Positions 39,383-47,815 are shown, counted from the first letter of the stretch. The stretch: DNA of 64,000 bases from Halomonas daqiaonensis (GCF_900109725.1 NZ_FOBC01000017.1:1-64000); one strand, 5' to 3'. The notes: a model not told the origin generated them from the sequence alone. Numbers and translations: made by a program.

Positions 39383-41191
39383 ATGCCAGAACAGGACGAT
39401 AACCTGAACCCCGACCCCGCGCGGGTACGCCGCGATATTGCGCTACGCTCGGGGCATGACGAGGCCGCCGCCGGCGACTCGACGCTGCCGCGCATCTTGC
39501 TGTTGATTGACAAGCGCGGCAATCGCGATCAGGTGGCGAGGCAGCTGCGCCGGCATGGCGAACTGCTGATACCCGACAGTGGCGCCTTGCCCGAGCAAGG
39601 TTTCGATCTCGCCATCGTCGATGGCGCGGGCCTGAGGCGCTGGCACCACGAACTGACGCTGGCCCGGCAGGACGAGATGCCGGTCTTCCTGCCCGTGATG
39701 CTGATACTGTCGCGCGCAGAACTGCGCCACCAGGCCAAAAAGAACCGTGACACCATCGACGAGTTCATCATAACGCCTATCGATACAGAGGAATTTTTAG
39801 AACGCACCTCTATGCTGTTGCGTGCCCGGCGGCTTGCCGAGCAACAACGCCAGGATCTGGTGTACACCATCAATCACGACCGGACGACCGGGTTACCGGC
39901 CCGTGAACTCTTTCTGAGGCACCTTGAAACGGCTATCCAGCGGGCCGACACCAGACTTGAAAAGCTCTATGTCGTCGCGGGTCGAATACCCATGGAACGG
40001 TTTACGCAGGGCCTGGGCCAGAGCGTCACGGAAGACATCATCGAAGCCGTCGTCAGCGATCTTCAAGAGGGTCTTGGCGTCAATTTCGTCATGAGTCGGT
40101 TCGACCGCGAACAGGGTGCGACGCTGCTGCCCGCCGGTTCGTCCCTGAACGACGCTACCCGATTCAGCCAGCGGCTTATCCAGACGATACAGTGCCCCCG
40201 ATTGATAAGAGGCGAATGGATACGCCCCGTGGCCCGGGTAGGTATCGCCATTTATCCCGATGATGCAAAGGATGCCTCGGGGCTTCTGGAGGCGGCGAGC
40301 ACCGCCATGAACGATGCGTCGCCCACCGGGGTGCCGCATTTCTACTCACCTGCTTTACAGGATCGTACCTTATATTTTCTGCGCATCGAATCCGAAATGC
40401 ATCGGGCCCTGGAACAGCAGGAGTTCGAGCTGTGGTTTCAGCCCAAATTCCGACTCAGTGATCTGACTATGGCGGGGGCTGAAGCGCTGATCCGCTGGCG
40501 CAAGCCCTCCGGCGAAATGGTGTCGCCGGGCGTTTTCATCCCGATCGCCGAAAACGCAGGGCTGATCCAGCGGATTGACAACTGGGTGATCGAAGCGGCC
40601 TGTGCGGCAATGGCCCGCTGGCGGAAGAGCGGGCTGGACTGTCCGCGGATTGCGGTCAACATCACACCGCAGGATCTGGCCGCGGACGGTTTCGTACCCT
40701 GGCTAACGCAGCTGATTAGCGAGTACGGGCTGACGCCCTCCTGCATTGGAATCGAGATGACGGAAACCATGTTGATGGACGTGGATCAGAACATCCAGGA
40801 TAGCCTAAAAGCCCTTAGGGACTACGGCATAAGAGTGTCGATTGATGATTTCGGTACCGGCTACTCGTCACTGAGTTACCTGCAACAGCTGCCCGCCGAT
40901 ATACTGAAAATCGACAAGAGCTTCATCGATCATGTGCCGAACAATGGAGGTGGCCAGCTGATCACCAACGCCATCATTGCGCTGGGCGAACAATTCGGCC
41001 TGGAGCTGGTCGCCGAAGGTATCGAAACCCGTGAGCAGCTGGAGTACCTGAGAAAGCGCGGTGTGCAGACCGGTCAAGGCTACCTGGTCTCACGGCCGTT
41101 GCCCGAACCGGCCTTCATCGAGGCGATGAAAAATGGCCTCAGCATCAGTCAGGCCAGCGAAGCGCCTCATGAAATGAAAAAACTTGGATAA
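39383..41191 (+). CDS. REC-like / degenerate GGDEF / EAL c-di-GMP phosphodiesterase (KaiC module 2)
   Basis: The 602-residue protein repeats the architecture of the module-1 partner without GAF: a receiver-like N-terminus (about 35-150), a GGDEF-fold domain (about 165-320) whose active-site loop reads SRFDREQG instead of GGDEF and is therefore catalytically dead, and an EAL domain (about 335-590) with intact AEALIRW, EMTETM, DDFGTGYSS and KIDKSF. It should act as a c-di-GMP phosphodiesterase, perhaps with the dead GGDEF sensing GTP. It begins 23 bases after the kaiC-2 frame, mirroring the module-1 order. If kaiC-2 is dead, this enzyme has lost its partner. Confidence 0.87.
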   Translation: MPEQDDNLNPDPARVRRDIALRSGHDEAAAGDSTLPRILLLIDKRGNRDQVARQLRRHGELLIPDSGALPEQGFDLAIVDGAGLRRWHHELTLARQDEMPVFLPVMLILSRAELRHQAKKNRDTIDEFIITPIDTEEFLERTSMLLRARRLAEQQRQDLVYTINHDRTTGLPARELFLRHLETAIQRADTRLEKLYVVAGRIPMERFTQGLGQSVTEDIIEAVVSDLQEGLGVNFVMSRFDREQGATLLPAGSSLNDATRFSQRLIQTIQCPRLIRGEWIRPVARVGIAIYPDDAKDASGLLEAASTAMNDASPTGVPHFYSPALQDRTLYFLRIESEMHRALEQQEFELWFQPKFRLSDLTMAGAEALIRWRKPSGEMVSPGVFIPIAENAGLIQRIDNWVIEAACAAMARWRKSGLDCPRIAVNITPQDLAADGFVPWLTQLISEYGLTPSCIGIEMTETMLMDVDQNIQDSLKALRDYGIRVSIDDFGTGYSSLSYLQQLPADILKIDKSFIDHVPNNGGGQLITNAIIALGEQFGLELVAEGIETREQLEYLRKRGVQTGQGYLVSRPLPEPAFIEAMKNGLSISQASEAPHEMKKLG

Positions 41192-41258
41192 GAGGGAGTG
41201 TTTCAATAACCTCAGGGAGGTCGTGTGCCGACTCTCGATTCTCCAAAGGCACGCTGAC

Positions 41259-41296
41259 GCTGTATCGCCCATAAGAAGCTGTATCGCCCATAAAGA
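41259..41296. repeat. 19-bp tandem duplication in the leader of the PAS-GGDEF gene
   Basis: GCTGTATCGCCCATAAGAA (41259-41277) is followed directly by a second, near-identical copy (41278-41296, ending AAAG...). It lies about 70 bases upstream of the ATG at 41368. It may double a binding site or may simply be a replication-slippage duplication. Confidence 0.7.
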
Positions 41297-41367
41297 GGAG
41301 CGACTGCGAGAGTAGCGCCAATGCCCTGGTCCACCTCGGTGAGCATGGCCCAGAACAAGGAGCAACC

Positions 41368-43107
41368 ATGGCACATGGCAACGGTCTGGAGACGACCCAA
41401 GAGGATGTGGCCCGAAAACGACAGAAGTACCAGTTGGCGTTCGAGCAATCCCGCGATGCTATCATTTTTTTTGCGGGAGAGCGTTTCCAGGATTGCAATC
41501 CCGCGACCCTGGCGATGTTTCGGGTGCCTGATCTGGCCACCTTTGTGAGTATCCATCCCGGCGACCTCTCCCCCCTTTACCAACCTGACGGCCGCATCAG
41601 CCGTGAGGCGGCGGCAGACCGCATCGACGAGGCCCTGAGCGAGGGGCAGGCGTTTTTCGAGTGGCGTCACCGCACATGGGATGGTGTCGATTTCCCTACC
41701 GAGGTCTTGTTGAGCCGGATTGACACGGATGATGGCGCGTTGGTGCAGGCGCTAGTGCGCGACATCAGCGAACAGCGCCGGCTGGAAGATAGTCTGCGGC
41801 GTTTTGCAGCGGTTCTGGATAGCACGCCGGACATCGTCGCCATGCACGACGGCGATGGCGCTATGTTCTACCTGAACGCCACCGGTGCGCGCCTGGTGGG
41901 ACTGCCCGAGCGCTCCAGTGGGGATCTCTGGGGTCGATCCGAGCTGCCACCCGAGACGAAAAGCCTGGAAGGGACGTTGCGGTGGATCCATCCGTCCTGG
42001 GCGGCGGAAAAGATTGCCAACGAAGGGCTGCCCATCGCCACGAAAGAGGGATCCTGGCGGGGGGAAACAGCGGTGCTGGATCGGGAGGGGAAGGAGGTCC
42101 CTGTTTCCCAGGTCATTATTGTTCACCGGGACGACGCCGGGGATATCCATCAGATTTCCACTTTCCTTCAGGACATCTCCGAGCGCCGGGGCCTTGAAGA
42201 CCAGCTTCGGCGCGAGAAGGCCATTTCGGAGTCGATTCTGGCCGGTTTGCCGGGCATCTTCTACATCCTTGATGGGCAGGGCCAATTGGTCCGGTGGAAT
42301 GATCGGGTGGAAGCGGTGACGGGTCGTAGCTCCGAGGAGCTCGACGGCCTCGACGCCTTGGTGCTCATTCCGCAGGAAGAGAAGAAGCGTGTCGCCAAGG
42401 CCATCGCCAAAGTCTTCTCGGAGGGCAGCACGGTGATCGAAAGCAAGCTGTGCACTGTCGAGGGGGACACCCCCTATTTGTTCAACGGCTTGCGGATCGA
42501 GCTGAATGGGCAGCCTTACCTGCTGGGTGTCGGGCTGGACATTGCCAGGCAAAAGCAGCTGGAAGTGTCACTGGAGCGGGAGGCCACCACCGATCCCCTC
42601 ACCGGCCTCTACAATCGGCAGCGCTTCGATGCGGAGATGGAGCGCGCGCTGGCACGCCACGCACGCTATGGCACGGAAACCGCTCTGGTAATGATCGACC
42701 TTGACCATTTCAAGAAGGTCAACGACACCTACGGGCACGACGTCGGCGACCGGGTGCTGGTGGAGCTGACCAAGCGACTCGCCGGGGAAATGCGGCAGCC
42801 TGATTTTCTGGCCCGTTGGGGAGGCGAGGAATTCGTGGCCCTCCTTCCGGAAACCGACCCCTCCGAGGCCGCTCGAATGGCGGAACGACTGTGCCGCTGT
42901 ATCGAGGTCGAGCCCTTTCCCGAAGTGGGGGGCTTGACCATTAGCCTGGGCATCACCAGCTTTCGGAATGGTGACACGCTCAATATGTTGCTGAAGCGTG
43001 TGGACAACGCTCTCTACGAGGCCAAGCGGACCGGCCGCAACCGGGTGGTGGTCAATGGCGAGGACTCGGCGGCTAGCGCCGGACAAGTTTCGAGTTTTTC
43101 CTTGTGA
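41368..43107 (+). CDS. Multi-PAS diguanylate cyclase
   Basis: The 579-residue protein has three PAS domains (about 20-130, 140-275, 285-395), each followed by the PAC-like ending DISEQRRLED, DISERRGLED and DIARQKQLEV, then a GGDEF domain (about 410-565) with DPLTGLYNRQRFD, LDHFKKVNDTYGHDVGD and an intact GGEEF (RWGGEEFVALLPE). It should synthesise c-di-GMP in response to ligands or redox state sensed by PAS. No transmembrane helix is visible, so it is cytoplasmic. AAGGAG lies 5-6 bases before the ATG. It follows the module-2 EAL protein, so synthesis and breakdown enzymes are side by side. Confidence 0.9.
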   Translation: MAHGNGLETTQEDVARKRQKYQLAFEQSRDAIIFFAGERFQDCNPATLAMFRVPDLATFVSIHPGDLSPLYQPDGRISREAAADRIDEALSEGQAFFEWRHRTWDGVDFPTEVLLSRIDTDDGALVQALVRDISEQRRLEDSLRRFAAVLDSTPDIVAMHDGDGAMFYLNATGARLVGLPERSSGDLWGRSELPPETKSLEGTLRWIHPSWAAEKIANEGLPIATKEGSWRGETAVLDREGKEVPVSQVIIVHRDDAGDIHQISTFLQDISERRGLEDQLRREKAISESILAGLPGIFYILDGQGQLVRWNDRVEAVTGRSSEELDGLDALVLIPQEEKKRVAKAIAKVFSEGSTVIESKLCTVEGDTPYLFNGLRIELNGQPYLLGVGLDIARQKQLEVSLEREATTDPLTGLYNRQRFDAEMERALARHARYGTETALVMIDLDHFKKVNDTYGHDVGDRVLVELTKRLAGEMRQPDFLARWGGEEFVALLPETDPSEAARMAERLCRCIEVEPFPEVGGLTISLGITSFRNGDTLNMLLKRVDNALYEAKRTGRNRVVVNGEDSAASAGQVSSFSL

Positions 43108-43154
43108 CAAACTGCGAAGCATTCGGAGTGCCTGGGAGCTCCAAAGGAAAATTA

Positions 43155-43313
43155 ATGGCAGAGTGGAAGCCGGGCGGCTTCGAGATGCTGAAAGACCGGG
43201 TCACGGTGAACGTACCTCCGGCGACCAGGAGCCCGAGGGAGTGGTGGCAGCAGGGTTACATCACGACTGGGCGAGCCATCAAACGATCGTACTCGTCTTT
43301 GACTACCTTGTAG
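43155..43313 (+). CDS. Possible small protein (52 residues), unrecognised
   Basis: A short frame begins MAEWKPGGFEMLKDRVTV with AAAGGA 7 bases upstream, but its end runs antisense into the Crp/Fnr gene. It may be the head of a truncated gene or a chance frame. No family recognised. Confidence 0.22.
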   Translation: MAEWKPGGFEMLKDRVTVNVPPATRSPREWWQQGYITTGRAIKRSYSSLTTL

Positions 43314-43975
43314 CACTCGCAGACCCGCTCTTCGAGACCTGGCCGGTCGAGCACAGTGATCTGTCCACGATGATAGGCAATCAATCCTGCCTGCTGGAGC
43401 TTACCCGCCGCTTGGGTAACGCCCGATCGGCGCACCCCCAACATATCGGCGATCAGATTCTGGGTCATGGCCAGATTCGTATCCGGCAGGCGGTCCAGGC
43501 AGAGTAGCAGCCAGCGACAGAGCTGCTGGTCGAGAGTGTGGTAGCGGTTGCAGATCGCCGTCTGAGACAATTGCGTCATCAGCGCCTGGGTATAGTGGAG
43601 CAGGTGCTGCTGCATCTCACCGGCCTGATAGAATTCATTCTTAAGGCGCTGCCCGTCGAGACGATAGGCCTCGCCGGCGCTCTGCACAATGGCCCGACTG
43701 AGCGTTGTCCTGCCTCCCATGAACAATGACACGCCAACGATCCCTTCATTGCCCACCACCGCGATTTCCGCCGAGGTACCGTTTTCCAGTACACATAGCA
43801 ACGATACGATGGCGTCGAGGGGGAAATAGACATGGTCCATCTCGACCCCTGATTCACAGAGTGACTTCCCCAGCGGCAAGGTTACTCGCTCGAGATGGGG
43901 TAGCAGTCGCTCCAGGTCTTCCTCCGGCAAAAGGGTCAATAGCCGGTTCCGAGAATCATATTGTGGTAATGACAT
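43256..43975 (-). CDS. Crp/Fnr family transcriptional regulator
   Basis: The 239-residue protein has an N-terminal cyclic-nucleotide-binding-like domain (residues about 20-140; LGKSLCESGVEMDHVYFPLDAIVSLLCVLENG, VVGNEGIVGVSLFMGG) and a C-terminal winged helix (about 155-225; MTQNLIADMLGVRRSGVTQAAGKLQQAGLI, with recognition helix RRSGVTQAA). The FPLDAIVSLL and GNEGIVGV blocks mark a Crp/Fnr subgroup without Fnr cysteines or cAMP-binding residues, so the effector is unknown. It is convergent with the diguanylate cyclase gene. A 16-bp near-palindrome 110 bases upstream recurs before kaiC-2, suggesting autoregulation and control of the KaiC module. Confidence 0.87.
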   Translation of the reverse strand: MSLPQYDSRNRLLTLLPEEDLERLLPHLERVTLPLGKSLCESGVEMDHVYFPLDAIVSLLCVLENGTSAEIAVVGNEGIVGVSLFMGGRTTLSRAIVQSAGEAYRLDGQRLKNEFYQAGEMQQHLLHYTQALMTQLSQTAICNRYHTLDQQLCRWLLLCLDRLPDTNLAMTQNLIADMLGVRRSGVTQAAGKLQQAGLIAYHRGQITVLDRPGLEERVCECYKVVKDEYDRLMARPVVM

Positions 43976-44084
43976 CCCAGTCCTCCCTCGTTCTCCCGAT
44001 TCGAGCGGCTACGAACACCACCCCGCAGATCGCATTTGTCCAGTTCCACCAGCAAAGCTGTATCACATTGGGAATTTGAACCTC

Positions 44085-44100
44085 TGTACGCTAGCGCACG
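44085..44100 (-). promoter_or_regulatory. 16-bp near-palindrome, copy B (candidate Crp/Fnr-family operator)
   Basis: TGTACGCTAGCGCACG on the plus strand; its reverse complement is identical over all 16 bases to 37583-37598. It lies about 110 bases upstream of the Crp/Fnr start on the same strand as that gene, a position suiting autoregulation. Confidence 0.5.
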
Positions 44101-44363
44101 TAATGAGTCTGAGGGCGTCGCTGCCCGACCAGCTGTCCAGCGGATCTGTCTTCGCGTTGCTTGCCTAGCTCAAGGCATCATGGCAACACCGTACCGGATG
44201 GATCAGGTGTTGTGCTTATTGCTTGAATTCAGGGTGAAAGCGGGCGTTGCTCCAGGTTGTGCCGACCTTCCGCCTCTGGCCGCCCTCTCCTTGGGCGAGG
44301 TAAGGACTCACTGACCCGCTACACGCTTGACACGGCTGCAAGGGATGGCAGCCGCGCGAGTTC

Positions 44364-44372
44364 TGGTACACT
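44364..44372 (+). promoter_or_regulatory. Extended -10 promoter for the hypothetical gene at 44410
   Basis: TGGTACACT provides a TGn extended -10 element with TACACT at 44367-44372. A TTGACA at 44327-44332 is too far upstream for normal spacing. Predicted transcription start near 44379, about 30 bases before the ATG. Confidence 0.45.
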
Positions 44373-44409
44373 CTCGCCATTACTGTAGTAGGTAGTAGAC
44401 GGAGACACG

Positions 44410-44760
44410 ATGGAAACGGAATTGAACGAGTTCGAGCAGCAGATGCGCCGCGAGATCAATGACTTCATGGATAACGAGCAAGAGGCCCGGCGCAAGGCGG
44501 CTACCTCACCCCCCGAATGGCCCAGGGAAGCCGGCGATGAGGCCAAGCCCAAGGCGCCGCGCAGCAAGCCGGGCGGCGCACCGAAGACCGGCCATCTGGT
44601 GAAACTGGCGGTACGCACCAAGCAGCTCGAGATGGATAGCGTCTTCGAACACGTTTCTTCCAGTATCTCGAAGATCGAAGCCCAGCTCGAGGCCGAGAAG
44701 GCCGCCCGCGAGGCGGGCTATCCGATCATCGGCTACGTCATCGAGACCCAGCGGCTGTAA
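44410..44760 (+). CDS. Hypothetical charged helical protein, 116 residues
   Basis: I do not recognise a family. The protein is rich in Glu, Lys and Ala: an acidic N-terminal helix (NEFEQQMRREINDFMDNEQEARRKAA), a Pro/Lys-rich linker (GDEAKPKAPRSKPGGAPKTG), and a second helix with heptad-like spacing (VFEHVSSSISKIEAQLEAEKAAREAG). It ends IIGYVIETQRL. No signal peptide or membrane segment is seen. It is preceded by a reasonable extended -10 promoter and has the codon use of its neighbours, so it is probably a real gene. It is likely a small cytoplasmic adaptor or nucleoid-type protein, but that is a guess. Confidence 0.7.
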   Translation: METELNEFEQQMRREINDFMDNEQEARRKAATSPPEWPREAGDEAKPKAPRSKPGGAPKTGHLVKLAVRTKQLEMDSVFEHVSSSISKIEAQLEAEKAAREAGYPIIGYVIETQRL

Positions 44761-44847
44761 GGTCCTGCCCACCGATCCCGCAGGAGCAAGGTGGCGGCCG
44801 AGACCCCGGCTCCGCTGACAGGCTAGCGCCGGTGACAGGAGACCCCC

Positions 44848-45693
44848 GTGAAGATCACCCGGCTCAATATCTATCCAGTGAAGTCGCTGGGCGGCATCAC
44901 GCTCGACCACGCCGAGCTTGCCACCCGCGGCTTGCCCTACGACCGCCACTGGATGGTGGTCGACGACATCGGCCGCTTCGTTACCCAGCGCCAGTTGCCG
45001 CACATGGCGCAGATCGTCGTGCGCCTGGATAACGAGGCCCTGGTGCTGGACCACCCCGAGGCAACCCCGCTGTGTATTCCGCTGCAGCGCGACGACCAGC
45101 CCCGGCTGCCGGTGTACGTGTGGGACGACCAGTGCCAGGCGCTGGACGAGGGGGCGGAAGCCGCCGCATGGCTGGGCAACGTGCTGGGGAGCTACCAGGG
45201 TAGCGGCTTGCGGCTGGTGCGTTTCGCGCCGGACCAGCGCCGCGGGGTCGAACCGCACTTCCTGGCGCCCGGCGAACTGGCACACACCGCCTTCGCCGAT
45301 GGCTATCCGTTCCTGGTGGTATCCGAGGCCTCGCTTGCCGAGGTCAACCGGGTACTGCAGGCCAAGGGCCTTGCACCGGTTCCCATGGAGCGCTTCCGGC
45401 CCAGCCTCGTCGTGGATGGTGACGAGCCCTTTGCCGAGAATGGCTGGTCAGCGCTGAGCACGTTCGATGAGGGTATCCGTCTAGGGCTGCGCAAGCCCTG
45501 CCAGCGCTGCAAGATCACTACCGTGGATCAGGCGACGGGCGAGATCGCCGTGCCCGGCGAGCCGCTGCGCACCCTGGTGGAGATGAACACTCGCCATGCC
45601 CCCGGTGGCTATTTCGGCCAGAACGCCATCCTGTTGGCCGGAAAGGGGGAGACCCTCGCTGTCGGCGATCGGCTGACAGCGTTCCGGCGCTGA
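44848..45693 (+). CDS. MOSC domain-containing protein (YcbX-like, no ferredoxin domain)
   Basis: The 281-residue protein has an N-terminal MOSC_N barrel (ITRLNIYPVKSLGGITLDHAELATRGLPYDRHWMVVD) and a C-terminal MOSC domain with RFRPSLVVDGDEPFAENGW, the conserved cysteine region KPCQRCKITTVDQATGE and GGYFGQNAILL. MOSC proteins bind molybdenum cofactor as a sulfido ligand carrier or as an N-hydroxylated-base reductase component, as with YcbX, YiiM and mARC. E. coli YcbX has an extra C-terminal ferredoxin domain, lacking here, so another electron donor is needed. The GTG start follows GGAG by 7 bases. DUF488 gene follows 46 bases later. Confidence 0.88.
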   Translation: MKITRLNIYPVKSLGGITLDHAELATRGLPYDRHWMVVDDIGRFVTQRQLPHMAQIVVRLDNEALVLDHPEATPLCIPLQRDDQPRLPVYVWDDQCQALDEGAEAAAWLGNVLGSYQGSGLRLVRFAPDQRRGVEPHFLAPGELAHTAFADGYPFLVVSEASLAEVNRVLQAKGLAPVPMERFRPSLVVDGDEPFAENGWSALSTFDEGIRLGLRKPCQRCKITTVDQATGEIAVPGEPLRTLVEMNTRHAPGGYFGQNAILLAGKGETLAVGDRLTAFRR

Positions 45694-45739
45694 TTCCCGA
45701 ACCGGCTGCAATGACAGCATGGCCGAAAGGAGACCGATG

Positions 45740-46093
45740 ATGAGCATTGCCCTGAAGCGTGCCTTCGAGGCGCCGAGCGCCGAGGATGGCTACCGTGTGC
45801 TGGTCGATCGACTCTGGCCGCGCGGGGTGGCGAAGGCCGATGCGCGGATCGATGAGTGGCGCAAGGAGGTCGCGCCCAGCGATACCCTACGCAAGGCTTT
45901 CCATGCCGGTGAGCTTGGCTGGGGCGAGTTTCGCCGCCGCTACCTGGCAGAGCTCAAGGCACATCGTGAGACGCTGAGAAGCCTGGCCGAACGGGCGGCC
46001 AGCGGAACCGTCACCCTGGTGTTTTCTTCCAGGGACGAGCGTCACAACAACGCCGTGGTGCTCAGGCAATACCTGGAGATGCTGCGGCGTTGA
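45740..46093 (+). CDS. DUF488 family protein
   Basis: The 117-residue protein shows the complete DUF488 pattern: ALKRAFEAPSAEDGYRVLVDRLWPRGVAKADARIDEW, RKAFHAGELGWGEFRRRYLAEL, and VTLVFSSRDERHNNAVVLRQYL. The family is cytoplasmic and uncharacterised; the conserved RxxWPRG segment suggests a nucleotide- or anion-binding site. Two ATGs occur at 45737 and 45740; the second is 7 bases from AAGGAG and is preferred. It probably shares a transcript with the MOSC gene. Confidence 0.85.
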   Translation: MSIALKRAFEAPSAEDGYRVLVDRLWPRGVAKADARIDEWRKEVAPSDTLRKAFHAGELGWGEFRRRYLAELKAHRETLRSLAERAASGTVTLVFSSRDERHNNAVVLRQYLEMLRR

Positions 46094-46139
46094 GTCTCGC
46101 GCCTCCGTATCGATAGGCCTTGGGCCGCCAGACGGATTC

Positions 46140-46955
46140 TTACAGCCTGGCGGCCTGCACGTGCATCCAGTCGAAGTTGCGATGGCGGCCCAGGCTGACC
46201 CAGCCTTCCTCCTCCCAGAAGCGCCACCAGTCTTCATACTCTGGCCTGGCCAGCCGCGCGCGATCGCGCCCCCACTTGAGCCGATTGCGGGCCGGGTCCC
46301 AGTCGATGGCGACGCCCCAGGCGTGGGTCGACCAGCTGCTGCCCCCGCGCTTGCGGCGCTTGTTGTAGCAGCCGCCGTACAGGTGCAGCCCCAATTCGCG
46401 GAGCCGCTCGTTTCCGTAATGGTCGTGGACACGTTCGAGCACACGCGAGAGGCTCTCGGCGACCTGCTCGTGGCAGCCGATGCCGGAGGGGCGGGTGCTG
46501 GGGTCCCAGGCCAGTGCCAGCGGCCAGGGGCAGGGCACCACCACCAGCGGTGGCTTGCGGCTTGGCGAACCCAGCGTCTGCTCCAGCTCAGCCTCGTGAC
46601 ACCAGCCATTGGGGTTCGCGTCCAGCGGTTGCTGATCGCGCCACAGAGGCGGTTTCTTCCCGGTCTCCAGCAGGGTATCCAGCACCTCATGGGCGTAGTC
46701 GGTCTGGGGCCCCCACAGGCCATCGATGGCGCCCACCTCGATGCGTTTCTCGTGGCAGGCCAGCTGCAGGCAGGCAACGGCGAGACGTCGCTCGCTCCAG
46801 GCGTCGCTACCCGAGGGCAGCTTGTCGACATGCCGTTTCATGGCGGCGTCCACGGCGGCACGCGTCTTGGGGCCTCGAAGGCCATCGATGGCACCGGTGT
46901 AGTCACCGCTTTCGGCGAGGTATTGCTGCAACGTGCGAATGGCTGTCTTGTTCAT
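46140..46955 (-). CDS. M15-type D-Ala-D-Ala peptidase/endolysin-like protein with two peptidoglycan-binding repeats
   Basis: The 271-residue protein has two N-terminal PG-binding-like repeats (AIRTLQQYLAESGDYTGAIDGLRGPKTRAAVDAAM and ACHEKRIEVGAIDGLWGPQTDYAHEVL), then an M15/VanY-like domain with GGSSWSTHAWGVAIDWDPARN (zinc His and Asp in SxHxxGxAxD) and FDWMHVQ (second zinc His). There is no signal peptide, which is typical of phage endolysins that leave through a holin, so a phage or bacteriocin-lysis origin is likely. No other phage gene is nearby, so it may be a domesticated remnant. Start follows an AGGTACAAC-type leader at 46955. Confidence 0.78.
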   Translation of the reverse strand: MNKTAIRTLQQYLAESGDYTGAIDGLRGPKTRAAVDAAMKRHVDKLPSGSDAWSERRLAVACLQLACHEKRIEVGAIDGLWGPQTDYAHEVLDTLLETGKKPPLWRDQQPLDANPNGWCHEAELEQTLGSPSRKPPLVVVPCPWPLALAWDPSTRPSGIGCHEQVAESLSRVLERVHDHYGNERLRELGLHLYGGCYNKRRKRGGSSWSTHAWGVAIDWDPARNRLKWGRDRARLARPEYEDWWRFWEEEGWVSLGRHRNFDWMHVQAARL

Positions 46956-47149
46956 GTTGTACCTCCCCCCTGCCGGGATCCGGGCGCCGCGGTCACCATG
47001 GCCGGGCTGCTTCTCCTAGTGTAGGCCGGCTGATGCAAATGGCGTTCGGAGGCACCGTTTTCTCATTCGAGTGAGCGTGCGCCCGGGCGAGTTTTAGGCA
47101 ATTTGCGCCACACCTCTTGGCAGATTGCCGATATCTCAGGAGGTGCCGC

Positions 47150-47494
47150 ATGACATCCATCGATGTCGAAGAGCATGCCGAGACCGCAGAACCGCATGCC
47201 GATCTCGACGCGCTGCAAGCTAAGCTCGTCTTGCTCATGGCCGGCCACAACAAGAGGCGCAGCCCTGACGAGCTGATTCGTGAGGGGGTGCCCCTGGAAG
47301 CGCTGGACCGACTGGCGGCGTTGGGCGTCAACGTCGTCGACCTGGGTATCATCAAGCCGCGCACGCTGACGCACCGGCGTTCACGTGGCCAGGCTCTCTC
47401 CACCGAGGAAGGCGATCGACTCTACCGCGCCGGCAAGATGCTTCTCCTGGCGGAGGAGCAGCTCGAGCAGCTACGTCATGGATTTGCGGCGTGA
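47150..47494 (+). CDS. Xre-type antitoxin of a RES-Xre pair, C-terminally truncated
   Basis: The 114-residue protein matches the N-terminal half of Xre/MbcA/ParS-type antitoxins: LIREGVPLEALDRLAALGV, VDLGIIKPRTLTHRRSRGQALSTEEGDRLYRAGKMLLLAEE. It then stops (QLRHGFAA) where the family continues into the DUF2384 toxin-binding domain (WL...PNRALGGRTPLELL), which is missing. The start follows AGGAGG by 6 bases. The remains of a RES toxin gene begin 6 bases downstream. The truncation would stop it neutralising a RES toxin, consistent with the toxin also being dead. Confidence 0.75.
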   Translation: MTSIDVEEHAETAEPHADLDALQAKLVLLMAGHNKRRSPDELIREGVPLEALDRLAALGVNVVDLGIIKPRTLTHRRSRGQALSTEEGDRLYRAGKMLLLAEEQLEQLRHGFAA

Positions 47495-47499
47495 CAGGG

Positions 47500-47745
47500 A
47501 TGGTTCTCTAGCGTATCTCGAACTTCACGGATCTGGCGGGGATCGGTGGGACCGTGACAGCGGGTCGGTGGCATCACAAGGGACGCCCGATCGTCTATCT
47601 CTCGGACTGCCCCGCCACCTCGCTCCTGGAGGTGCTGGTTAACTTCTAACTGGAACTGGACGAGTTGCCGGGCTCGTTTACCCTGCTGCGGGTCGAGCTT
47701 CCTCACACCGTCAGCCTCATCGATGTGCGCGGTCGCCTTTCATCT
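47500..47745 (+). pseudogene. RES-domain toxin remnant with two in-frame stops
   Basis: Read from ATG 47500 the frame gives MVL-stop-RISNFTDLAGIGGTVTAGRW, then HHKGRPIVYLSDCPATSLLEVLVNF-stop-LELDELPGSFTLLRVELPHTVSLIDVRG. This is the N-terminal two thirds of a RES-domain NAD-degrading toxin (GRWHxxGRPxVYLxxxPAxxLLEVLV signature). Stops lie at 47509-47511 (TAG, probably from TGG) and 47647-47649 (TAA). The last third of RES (the NPxHPD region) is absent. In another frame at the tail, a short end LDKHREVAPFYARSAVH is seen that may belong to a further remnant. Confidence 0.82.
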
Positions 47746-47815
47746 TCCCTCTCGACCCCCGGCTTCTCGACAAGCACCGCGAAGTTGCTCCTTTCTATGC
47801 CCGTTCAGCAGTGCA

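Larger units (their letters stand above)
43976..44409. other. 430-base gap upstream of the Crp/Fnr gene
   Basis: No convincing gene. It holds the 16-bp palindrome copy B (44085-44100), a hairpin CGGCTGC/GCAGCCG (44333-44354) and a promoter-like extended -10 for the downstream gene. Frames present here lack ribosome-binding sites and recognisable domains. Confidence 0.5.

Noticed and set aside
41192..41367. c-di-GMP riboswitch before the PAS-GGDEF gene
   Set aside because: No GEMM-type conserved core or paired helices were recognised, only a 19-bp tandem duplication.
46140..46955. Prophage
   Set aside because: The endolysin-like gene is isolated; no integrase, capsid, terminase or attachment repeats are seen.
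38283..47649. Amber recoding (TAG read as an amino acid) in kaiC-2 and the RES toxin
   Set aside because: The RES gene also has a TAA and a missing tail, and neighbouring genes such as the hydrolase at 34395 end normally in TAG.
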